From contig JAEWPL010000273.1 of the NCBI GenBank assembly GCA_023460615.1, forward strand, positions 1-17,856: DNA of 17,856 nt, written 5' to 3'. Position 1 is the stretch's first letter, and every line of letters begins with the position of its first letter. The translations under genes were made by a program, and so were the position numbers. The stretch is from Pseudomonadota bacterium (GTDB lineage: Bacteria; Pseudomonadota; Gammaproteobacteria; Enterobacterales; Succinivibrionaceae). The notes beneath the pieces are model-generated. The model saw nothing but the letters and a program-made list of their open reading frames with translations, was not told where the DNA came from and searched no databases. This document shows, one piece after another, positions 7,569 to 14,259 of this stretch.

Positions 7569-7585
7569 AGCAAATTGCATGCCAA
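7569..7585 (-). promoter_or_regulatory. Sigma-54 (RpoN) promoter of flgFGHI
   Basis: On the minus strand the site reads TTGGCATG-CAAT-TTGCT. Against the RpoN consensus TTGGCACG-N4-TTGCW there is one mismatch, and the GG and GC doublets are exactly 10 nt apart. The predicted start near 7558 gives a leader of about 35 nt. RpoN control of basal-body genes is known in polar-flagellate gammaproteobacteria. Confidence 0.75.
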
Positions 7586-7653
7586 GTTTATATACTTAGT
7601 TATAAATCAATAAGTTATTTTTTGAATTTAAAATTTAAGAGAGGATTTAAATT

Positions 7654-7709
7654 AAAAAGGCAAGATTTTGTCATTTTCATGACAGGTCCAAGCTTGCCTT
7701 GAACCTGTC
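7654..7709 (-). terminator. Terminator region after flgD with two mutually exclusive hairpins
   Basis: Hairpin A starts 7 nt after the flgD stop. Its arms, 7698-7709 and 7681-7692, form a 12-bp stem with one G-U pair in the minus-strand RNA and a 5-nt loop. Hairpin B pairs AAGGCAAG (7693-7700) with CTTGCCTT (minus strand of 7657-7664). It encloses a small GTCAT/ATGAC hairpin (7670-7683) and is followed by a T-run. A and B share bases 7698-7700 and 7681-7683, so they cannot form together. B looks like the functional terminator. Confidence 0.6.
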
Positions 7710-7716
7710 TTTTAAA

Positions 7717-8406
7717 TTAGTAGGAGATTTGATCTACCTTTGATAGAGGTACTTCACCGTAGCCTAATAAGTTCAACTTAGTATCAGCAGGGGTTGCACC
7801 TAAAATTACAGAGCTTACTCTTGCATAGGACTTAACTGGTAAGCTTACATTTTTACCATCTTGCTCTGCGGTAACTTGAAGAGTGTAATTGCCGGCAGCA
7901 TATCTCTCACCAGATTCTGCATTAGCTAAACCTTCCCAGTCAAAATCAATCTCACCATCTAAAGATCCTATAGTATAGGTATCTACGATAGAGCCTGAGG
8001 AATTTACAACATTTACAGTTACATCCGCAGCACCTTCGCCAGCATCGATTTGGAAACCTAAACTATTATAACCATCAAAGTAAGCAGTCTTTGAATCCAC
8101 TAAAACTTTTCTACCTACTAAGCTTGAAGCTGATAGGGCTGAGCTTGAGGAGATAGTATCAACGATATTATCCATGCCTGTGGTGATCTTAGTTAAATTA
8201 TCAACTACAGATAACTGTGACATGGTGGTCACCATTTGATTATTATCAACTGGTGAGGTTGGATCTTGGTTTTGAAGCTGAGTAGTTAATAACTTTAAGA
8301 AGTCAGCTTGATTTAACTGAGAGTTACTACTTTTGCTAGTGGAAGCAGCGGTATCTGCCTCAATTCTTGAGGTAGTCTTACCAATGGTACTATAGTCAAA
8401 ACTCAT
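7717..8406 (-). CDS. flgD: Flagellar hook-capping protein FlgD
   Basis: Caps the growing hook and guides FlgE assembly; it is removed when the hook is complete. It has 229 residues. The conserved N-terminal domain is clear: LNQADFLKLLTTQLQNQDPTSPVDNNQMVTTMSQLS at about 31-66 (two consecutive motifs). The FlgD Ig/Tudor-like core follows, with GSIVDTYTIGSLDGEIDFDWEG and a closing VSSVILG region. No signal peptide is expected or seen; it is secreted by the flagellar type III system. The sequence before the ATG is GGGGGCACCCT, with no AGGAG. It has its own sigma-54-like promoter and its own terminator, so it is probably monocistronic, which is unusual for flgD. Confidence 0.95.
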   Translation of the reverse strand: MSFDYSTIGKTTSRIEADTAASTSKSSNSQLNQADFLKLLTTQLQNQDPTSPVDNNQMVTTMSQLSVVDNLTKITTGMDNIVDTISSSSALSASSLVGRKVLVDSKTAYFDGYNSLGFQIDAGEGAADVTVNVVNSSGSIVDTYTIGSLDGEIDFDWEGLANAESGERYAAGNYTLQVTAEQDGKNVSLPVKSYARVSSVILGATPADTKLNLLGYGEVPLSKVDQISY

Positions 8407-8472
8407 AGGGTGCCCCCATTCAATTCATATCTGGCATTATTTGCCGTTTCTTAATCTCTATGTAATATCTTT

Positions 8473-8489
8473 ATCAAGATACGTGCCAA
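8473..8489 (-). promoter_or_regulatory. Sigma-54-like promoter of flgD
   Basis: On the minus strand the site reads TTGGCACG-TATC-TTGAT. The -24 element matches the RpoN consensus perfectly and the spacing is right, but the -12 element is TTGA instead of TTGC. The predicted start is near 8462, giving a 56-nt leader. The better-matched flgF site in the same cluster supports it. Confidence 0.6.
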
Positions 8490-8606
8490 GTTATTAATAT
8501 TTAAAATAATATTTTATTAACTTTTTGAAATATAGGCTATTTTTTTAGATATTTAAGATTTTTAACTGTAGCTATTAATCGTGATTTTTATAAATTTCTT
8601 AAAGTT

Positions 8607-8622
8607 ATTTTAGGGCTTATAG
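8607..8622 (+). repeat. Partial copy of the palindromic repeat core
   Basis: ATTTTAGGGCTTATAG differs at one of 16 positions from the loop and right-arm segment of the repeat at 3771-3820. The left arm is not preserved as an inverted match. It lies between the flgD promoter and the eptA terminator hairpin. Confidence 0.4.
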
Positions 8623-8627
8623 GCAAG

Positions 8628-8656
8628 AATTGCCACTTTAAAAAAAAGTGGCAATT
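8628..8656 (-). terminator. Hairpin downstream of the eptA-like gene
   Basis: A perfect 12-bp inverted repeat AATTGCCACTTT (8628-8639) / AAAGTGGCAATT (8645-8656) with a 5-nt loop lies 22 nt after the eptA stop. It lacks a long T-run on the minus strand (CTTGCC follows), whereas TTTT follows on the plus strand. It may stop transcripts from either side; assignment to eptA is by position. Confidence 0.55.
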
Positions 8657-8678
8657 TTAAACTTTTAACTTGCTATGA

Positions 8679-10484
8679 CTAACCTTTATTTAAAGATGTA
8701 TGTTGCACCATAGAGGTCTTAACTTTGGCATTATTATCTTTTTTACCTAGGTATAATTGCTCTTTAAACACAGTGTTTATATCACCTTTAGTATCATGCT
8801 TAATCCAAATACGGCAACTTTTAAATACATCTAAATTGTCATCATAAAGCTTAGTATTTACATCTAAAATACCTAGCATGCTGTGGAAGAAATTGTCTTG
8901 ACTAAAATCACCGCTCTTAGCATTTTTACTCAAACATTCCATGTTCATATTGTGATCATCAATAAAGGACTTAGAGAACCACCCCATCATCGGTACATGA
9001 GTTTGAGTATTAGGTGCTACTGAATAAGGAGTACCGTGCAAGAATAAACCGTATTCTCCTAAAGATTCTCCATGATCTGAAATATAAAACATGGCAGTAC
9101 CAAAGTCCTGTGAATGCTCTTCTAAGGTATCAACAACACCTTTTAAGATGTAGTCGGTGTAGGCAATGGTATTGTCATAAGAGTTTACTATCTCCTCTAC
9201 CTTACAATTCTCAATATCCGCTCTATCACAGGTTGGTGTGAATAGCACTTGATCTTTTGGTACTCTTTGATAATAAGTAGGACCATGAGATCCGATTAAA
9301 TGTAAAAAGATCACAGTAAGCTCTTTGTTTTTAAGAGCCACATGAATTCTATCGTGCAAACGGTCTAATAATATTGCATCATAGCAAGAGCCATCTTTAC
9401 AATATTTTGAATTCTCAGCTGCATATGGATTGATAACCTCATGCGGCACTCTTTTGCAGACTCCTTTACAACCACCGTCATTGTCATACCAAGCAACCTT
9501 GTAGCCAGAGTACTCTAAAATATCCACTAAAGAGCTTTGATTGTAGGCTTTATCCTCATCGTATTGAGCTTTAGTTAAATTTGAGAACATACAAGGCACT
9601 GAAACAGCAGTTGCAGTACCGCAGGTTTTAACAGGAGCAAAACGGATAAAGTGTTTTTCTTGTTCTGTATAAGGAGTAGTATCGCGATGATATCCATTAC
9701 TATTAAAGTTGTTAGCTCTAGCAGTCTCCCCAAGTACGATTACAAAGATCTCAGGACGCTCTTGAGGATTGTCAATAATTGAATCCTCACCAAGCTTTGT
9801 AAATTCGACTTGTTTTGGAAAATAAGTCTGTCTAATAGCTTTAATGCCATACCACACATAGTTATAAGGAGAGATCTCCTTTCTTAAAATGTTGTTATTA
9901 CGGGCAATAGAAGCATAGTTTTGATAATAAGGAAGTGAGATTAAACCTATAGTAGAAATTGCGACTACTAAAATTAAGACTCTAGAGCCTATACCACTAA
10001 GGTAAGTTTTAGGCCACACAAGTTTACATTTAAGTAAAATAATAGCTGGTACTACACCTAAGAACAATACAACAAATACCGCTACCCATGAATAATAGGC
10101 TTTTGCCTCACTTACATTAGTCTGAAGCAGATTTATCATCATGTCATAATCAAAAATAACGCCATATTTGTAAGCGTAATATGCAACCGCAGCACCTGTT
10201 GGTAATAAAAAAGCAAAGACTGTTTTAAACACATATTTAAAGCTGAACATTAAAAATACGATGCTTAAAAAGGAGATTACAACCAAAGGTGGAGTTAATA
10301 GAAAAAGTAAACTTGAGGCTTTAGACTCAAGGGCAAGCTCATAAAAGTGGGTTACAAGCTTGGCATTTAAAATCGTTGAAAAGTAAACGACTACTAAAAA
10401 ATAGGCTAAATACCAAGGGATAGATTTTTTAAAAGGTGAAAATAGTGTTTTTGGTGTGTTTTTAAACTTAACTTGTTGAAACAT
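8679..10484 (-). CDS. eptA: Phosphoethanolamine transferase, EptA/PmrC/MCR type
   Basis: Inner-membrane enzyme with a periplasmic catalytic domain that moves phosphoethanolamine from phosphatidylethanolamine to an acceptor. In EptA relatives this is lipid A, lowering cationic peptide and polymyxin binding. About five membrane helices lie in residues 20-185. The sulfatase-fold catalytic domain has GETARA with Thr254 as expected nucleophile, CGTATAVSVPC (Cys288/Cys298), GSHGP (His400), SDHGESLGEYG (Asp470, His471) and FLHGTPY (His483). Further Cys residues at 339/343, 362/367 and 419/427 fit the family's disulfides. E. coli EptA is 547 residues and relatives end near the position of Cys557-Arg558 here. 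This protein carries a further 43 polar, Lys-rich residues. GGGA lies 8 nt before ATG. It is divergent from the cellulose operon. Lipid A is the likeliest acceptor, but the sequence alone cannot prove it. Confidence 0.9.
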   Translation of the reverse strand: MFQQVKFKNTPKTLFSPFKKSIPWYLAYFLVVVYFSTILNAKLVTHFYELALESKASSLLFLLTPPLVVISFLSIVFLMFSFKYVFKTVFAFLLPTGAAVAYYAYKYGVIFDYDMMINLLQTNVSEAKAYYSWVAVFVVLFLGVVPAIILLKCKLVWPKTYLSGIGSRVLILVVAISTIGLISLPYYQNYASIARNNNILRKEISPYNYVWYGIKAIRQTYFPKQVEFTKLGEDSIIDNPQERPEIFVIVLGETARANNFNSNGYHRDTTPYTEQEKHFIRFAPVKTCGTATAVSVPCMFSNLTKAQYDEDKAYNQSSLVDILEYSGYKVAWYDNDGGCKGVCKRVPHEVINPYAAENSKYCKDGSCYDAILLDRLHDRIHVALKNKELTVIFLHLIGSHGPTYYQRVPKDQVLFTPTCDRADIENCKVEEIVNSYDNTIAYTDYILKGVVDTLEEHSQDFGTAMFYISDHGESLGEYGLFLHGTPYSVAPNTQTHVPMMGWFSKSFIDDHNMNMECLSKNAKSGDFSQDNFFHSMLGILDVNTKLYDDNLDVFKSCRIWIKHDTKGDINTVFKEQLYLGKKDNNAKVKTSMVQHTSLNKG

Positions 10485-10829
10485 AAAACGTTCCCAAAAT
10501 TATTATCATAACTACGCCTTAGAGCAAGAAATGTTAAATAAGTTTCATTTATTTTGTTAAGCTTTTGTTAACTCCTTGTTTTATAAGAACTAGCAAATAT
10601 TTTTATCTTTACCTATATTTACAAGCATGTTTATTAGTTATAAGCTAGCCTTAGTTACACGCCATTTATATCAATAATTTAATAACGGAACAGAAGATAA
10701 GTTCCACCCCAATCTTGAAAATACTTTTCATTTTAGAATTATTTTGCGTGTAATTTACTGTATGTATGTGAACAAATAAAAATAACAACCAACTTAAAAA
10801 AAACTATAACTATTTAATTGAGGTTGACT
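10485..10829. promoter_or_regulatory. Divergent control region between eptA and the bcs operon
   Basis: 345 nt without a supportable gene. Two TTAA half-sites (10557-10560, 10568-10571; GTTAAG-CTTTT-GTTAAC) are 11 nt apart, as in PmrA/BasR-type boxes, with a third TTAA at 10534-10537. A GGAAC-N9-GTTCC dyad lies at 10687-10705. For bcs, the best sigma-70 guess is TTTTCA (10725-10730), an 18-nt spacer and TGTAAT (10749-10754). I find no c-di-GMP riboswitch core. All calls here are weak. Confidence 0.35.
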
Positions 10830-11351
10830 ATGGCTACAAATGACGATGAGCTTAAATTTGTAACTGCCAATCATGAAGAAGGTGTGAATTTTAAAAGCTT
10901 TGAGACTAGCAAGAAAAAACAAGAGCTTTGCGAGAACTCAAACTTTTCTCTCCTACGCCAAATGGCACAAGCTAAAAATGATCTAGTTCAAAGCTCAGAT
11001 CTTAGCAACTCTACTGTCATTAGAGATTCAAACTCTTTAAGAGACTTAATCACAGGGCAAGATAAGCTAAAAGGTTTAGATACTTTAAGTATAAAGGATG
11101 CTTCAAGACCACTTAGAAACAGAAGCTCTATTCAAGCTTTCCTGTCACAAGGACAACTACAAGAGGATGTTCATGTAGCTTTATCCTCAAAAGATTTATC
11201 TTTCAATCCTTTTGTTGACAACGCCACAACAGGAAAATCCCCTAATACCAAAAGATTTGGTGCTTTATTTAAAACCACCAGCACTAAAAAAGCTTCTTTT
11301 AAGCAAGATTCTTTACAAGACATTTTTAAGAGACTATTACAATGCCAATAA
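10830..11351 (+). CDS. Unknown first gene of the cellulose operon
   Basis: 173 residues if read from ATG 10830, which has GAGG at 10820-10823 six nt upstream. A TTG at 10818 would add four residues but lies on top of that ribosome binding site. I do not recognise a family. There is no signal peptide or membrane helix. It is polar and Ser/Lys/Asn-rich with short predicted helices (SLLRQMAQAKNDL near 41-53) and a C-terminal helix SLQDIFKRLLQ. The last 10 bases overlap bcsQ in another frame, so it is almost certainly co-translated with the bcs genes. By position it resembles small accessory genes such as bcsR, bcsO or bcsP that precede bcsQ in other operons. I see no convincing match to BcsR, and low-complexity linkers plus a short C-terminal helix fit BcsO/BcsP-type proteins only loosely. 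Confidence 0.75.
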   Translation: MATNDDELKFVTANHEEGVNFKSFETSKKKQELCENSNFSLLRQMAQAKNDLVQSSDLSNSTVIRDSNSLRDLITGQDKLKGLDTLSIKDASRPLRNRSSIQAFLSQGQLQEDVHVALSSKDLSFNPFVDNATTGKSPNTKRFGALFKTTSTKKASFKQDSLQDIFKRLLQCQ

Positions 11352-12136
11352 TCAGCGTATGTTCCCCTAAAGGTGGTGTAGGTAAAACCACCCTTGTAGC
11401 TAACCTAGCCTATGCTTTTTCAAAATCAGGAACTAAAGTAGTAGTCATCGATTTTGATCCTCAAAATGCTACTAGACTATATTTTGGTGTTTCACTAACT
11501 GATGAAAGAGGTATTGTAACCATACCTAATAAGGATTGGATAAGCTCTTGCATTAACGTAGATAGAAACCTTTACATGTTGCCTTTTGGCAAATCTAATA
11601 AAGAGCAGCGTGCTATTTTCGACGAAGCTTTAAAACAGCCTAATTACTTTAAAGAAGTACAAAGCTCTCTTTTTGATAATCCTGATATCTTAGTAATTGC
11701 AGACTTTGCACCAGGTTACACTCAAGCACTTGATTCTATAGCCACTGTATCTAATTTACAGATTGTGCCCTTGCTTGCTGATGCTGCCTCTGTATCTTTA
11801 TTCTCACAGTTACTTTCAGGCGGTCTGATGGACGGTTTAGTAGGTGGTGGCTTAGGTTATTACATCGTCTTAAACCAAATTGACAATCGCATTAAATTAA
11901 ATCGTGAAGTACAAAACTTTGCACTTACCAACTTTAAAGACAATTTATTAGGTATGGTGCACAAAGACACTAATGTTACTGAAGCTGCTGGACAGCAAGT
12001 TTCTGTTTATGACTACAACAAAAACTCAGCAGCAGCTTTTGATATGGAAGTAATTGCTAAGAAGGTAGCTCAAATTCTAGGCTTTGATGTCAAGAAAGGC
12101 ACCATGATCATCAATCCTTTAAGAAAACCTAATTAA
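11342..12136 (+). CDS. bcsQ: Cellulose biosynthesis protein BcsQ (ParA/MinD-like ATPase)
   Basis: A SIMIBI-class ATPase that in enterobacteria binds the inner-membrane cellulose synthase complex and is needed for its assembly or polar location. It has 264 residues, against about 250 in E. coli. The deviant Walker A, SPKGGVGKTTL, is at about residues 8-18 with the signature Lys10. The ParA-like DFDPQNATRLYFG follows near 38-50, and VIADFAPGY is the Walker B-region equivalent. There is no membrane segment. The start overlaps the upstream gene by 10 nt with only a weak ribosome binding site, implying translational coupling. bcsA begins 11 nt after its stop. The context makes BcsQ far more likely than a chromosome-partition ParA. 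Confidence 0.93.
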   Translation: MPIISVCSPKGGVGKTTLVANLAYAFSKSGTKVVVIDFDPQNATRLYFGVSLTDERGIVTIPNKDWISSCINVDRNLYMLPFGKSNKEQRAIFDEALKQPNYFKEVQSSLFDNPDILVIADFAPGYTQALDSIATVSNLQIVPLLADAASVSLFSQLLSGGLMDGLVGGGLGYYIVLNQIDNRIKLNREVQNFALTNFKDNLLGMVHKDTNVTEAAGQQVSVYDYNKNSAAAFDMEVIAKKVAQILGFDVKKGTMIINPLRKPN

Positions 12137-12147
12137 AGATAAAGTCT

Positions 12148-14259
12148 ATGAAAAAGTTTTTACTAACAGCCTTTTTGCTTTTAGTGGCTGCTCCTATTGT
12201 CACTTTAGTAGTTATAGCCCCAATGTCAGCTCACAATCAATTTATCTTTGGTATTACCATGATAATTGCTTGTATTGTGGCAAGTGTATGCTCAAAAAAG
12301 CATTTTATTTCGTTTTGTATTCTTGTAGTAACTGTAATTTCCTCCACAAGATACATGTTCTTTAGATTAACTCAAACCTTAGAGTTTCCGTCTTTAATTG
12401 ACATGATCTTTGGCTACTTACTACTTGCTGCCGAAATTTATGTATACATTGTTTTGTTATTAAGTTTCTTTCAGTTGTCTTGGTCTTTAAAGCGCAAGAT
12501 TGTGCCACTGCCATCAGATGAGTCAAAGTGGCCTACTGTTGATGTCTACATTCCAACTTATAACGAGCCTTTACAAGTAGTACGCGATACTGTACTTGCA
12601 GCTCAATGCTTAGAATACCCAAAAGATAAACTTAAAATTTATCTTTTAGATGACGGTAAACGTAAAGAGTTTGCAGCCTTTGCTACAGAAGCTAATGTAG
12701 GTTACATCACTAGAACTAATAATTTTCATGCAAAAGCTGGTAACTTAAATCATGCCATGACTTTAACTAATGGTGAGCTTATTGCTATTTTTGACTGTGA
12801 CCACATCACCACCAAAATCTTTTTACAATCTACCGTAGGTGAATTCATCAAAGATAAGCGTCTTGCCCTAATGCAGACACCGCACCACTTCTATTCACCA
12901 GATCCTATTCAAAGAAATCTTTATTTAGGTCGTGATATTCCACCTGAGAATGATCTTTTCTATGGTCCAATTCAACGTGGTAACGACAACTGGAATGCAA
13001 CTTTCTTCTGTGGCTCTTGTGCGGTAATTAGAAGATCTGCTTTAGATGAAATCGGTGGCTTTGCCGTTGAAACTGTAACAGAAGATGCGCACACAGCTTT
13101 AAGATTACAGCGCAGAGGCTGGAAGACTGCCTTTTTAGATCATATTCTCTCAGGTGGTCTTGCTACAGAGCGTTTAATCGATCACTTAGCTCAGCGTAAC
13201 CGCTGGGCTCGTGGTATGGTGCAAATTTTTAGATTAGATAATCCACTATTAGGTAAAGGCTTATCCTTAGCTCAGAGATTGTGCTATTTGTCAGCTACTA
13301 CCTATTTCTTCTTTGCCATACCTACCATTATCTTTTTACTAACTCCACTTTTATACCTATTATTTGGTATTTCCATTGTGCATGGTTCTGTAGAGTTACT
13401 ACTTTCTTATGCCTTACCACACTTAGTGTTATCTGTATTTTCTAACTCTAGGTTATATGGCAACTACCGTTACAGTTTCTGGGGACAAATCTACGATATT
13501 GTATTGTCTTTCCACTTAGTATTACCAACGGTAGTTACTTTGTTTATGCCTCATCATGGCTCTTTTAACGTAACGGATAAAGGTCAAACTGTAGAAAAAT
13601 CTTACTTTGATGTACACTCAGTAAAGCCTCATTTAATCGTAAGCTTTCTCTTACTTTTAGCCATTGTATTTTCTTTAGTTAAACTGTGCTTACCAAATTA
13701 CTTTGATATGCAAGTAGGTCCTACTGCTTTAAATATCTTTTGGGCAAGCTTTAACTTAATCTTATTGATTGCAGCCATTTGTGTAGGTCGTGAGACTGCT
13801 AATAAACGTAAGACACAACGTATCTTTTTAGAAGTACCTGTAAATGTTTACCAAGCAAGTGGTGCTTGTACGAGAACTGTTTTACGTGATCTTTCTATGA
13901 GTGGTTGTCGTGTGGATAGTTTTGATGGTCCTACTTCAAATTTTAATGAAGATCCGATAACCGATTTAGAGATTAACTCTGACATTACCTCTTTATGTGT
14001 CAATGTACAGCAAATTGCTGATATGCATAAAGATCCTAATTATCTGCATTTTAGTTTCGTCAATGTAGATTTAGACACTAGACGAGAGTTTGTAAGACTC
14101 CTCTTCTCAAGAGCTGATACTTGGGTTAGACCTAATTACAAGAAAGATAATCCTCTGGTGTCCTTTTTCACCATTCTTTGTTGTATCAAAGACTCCCTCT
14201 TTGGAAAACGCCGTACAGACGATATTCATGTAGCAGTAGTAGGAGCTAAAAATGAATAA
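12148..14259 (+). CDS. bcsA: Cellulose synthase catalytic subunit BcsA (UDP-forming, PilZ domain)
   Basis: Polymerises UDP-glucose to beta-1,4-glucan and threads the chain through its membrane channel. 703 residues, shorter than E. coli BcsA (872) through a reduced N-terminus. Membrane helices lie at about 5-110, then the GT2 domain: VDVYIPTYNEP (131-141), DDG (168-170), HAKAGN (194-199), FDCDH (215-219), FFCGSCA (286-292), TED (311-313) and QRNRW (349-353). A second membrane block follows, then the gating loop FNVTDKG (473-479). The PilZ domain shows both c-di-GMP motifs, RKTQR (554-558) and DLSMSG (581-586), so activity should depend on c-di-GMP. No diguanylate cyclase gene is in the window. 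It is 11 nt after bcsQ and overlaps bcsB by 8 nt. All catalytic motifs are intact. Confidence 0.97.
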   Translation: MKKFLLTAFLLLVAAPIVTLVVIAPMSAHNQFIFGITMIIACIVASVCSKKHFISFCILVVTVISSTRYMFFRLTQTLEFPSLIDMIFGYLLLAAEIYVYIVLLLSFFQLSWSLKRKIVPLPSDESKWPTVDVYIPTYNEPLQVVRDTVLAAQCLEYPKDKLKIYLLDDGKRKEFAAFATEANVGYITRTNNFHAKAGNLNHAMTLTNGELIAIFDCDHITTKIFLQSTVGEFIKDKRLALMQTPHHFYSPDPIQRNLYLGRDIPPENDLFYGPIQRGNDNWNATFFCGSCAVIRRSALDEIGGFAVETVTEDAHTALRLQRRGWKTAFLDHILSGGLATERLIDHLAQRNRWARGMVQIFRLDNPLLGKGLSLAQRLCYLSATTYFFFAIPTIIFLLTPLLYLLFGISIVHGSVELLLSYALPHLVLSVFSNSRLYGNYRYSFWGQIYDIVLSFHLVLPTVVTLFMPHHGSFNVTDKGQTVEKSYFDVHSVKPHLIVSFLLLLAIVFSLVKLCLPNYFDMQVGPTALNIFWASFNLILLIAAICVGRETANKRKTQRIFLEVPVNVYQASGACTRTVLRDLSMSGCRVDSFDGPTSNFNEDPITDLEINSDITSLCVNVQQIADMHKDPNYLHFSFVNVDLDTRREFVRLLFSRADTWVRPNYKKDNPLVSFFTILCCIKDSLFGKRRTDDIHVAVVGAKNE

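Noticed and set aside
8432..8445. CTGGCATTATTTGC on the plus strand as a sigma-54 promoter
   Set aside because: The GG and GC doublets are only 8 nt apart instead of 10, and the strand points away from flgD into no nearby gene.
9014..9241. Plus-strand open frame of 75 codons inside eptA
   Set aside because: Antisense to the conserved catalytic core of the transferase; no ribosome binding site or domain.
10620..10680. Short plus-strand frame starting near 10627 (16 codons) and a possible repeat-like TTATAAGCTAG
   Set aside because: No ribosome binding site, very short, and the match to the 50-nt repeat family is too weak.
10485..10829. c-di-GMP riboswitch upstream of the bcs operon
   Set aside because: I looked for the conserved GEMM core and tetraloop-receptor helices and could not find them.
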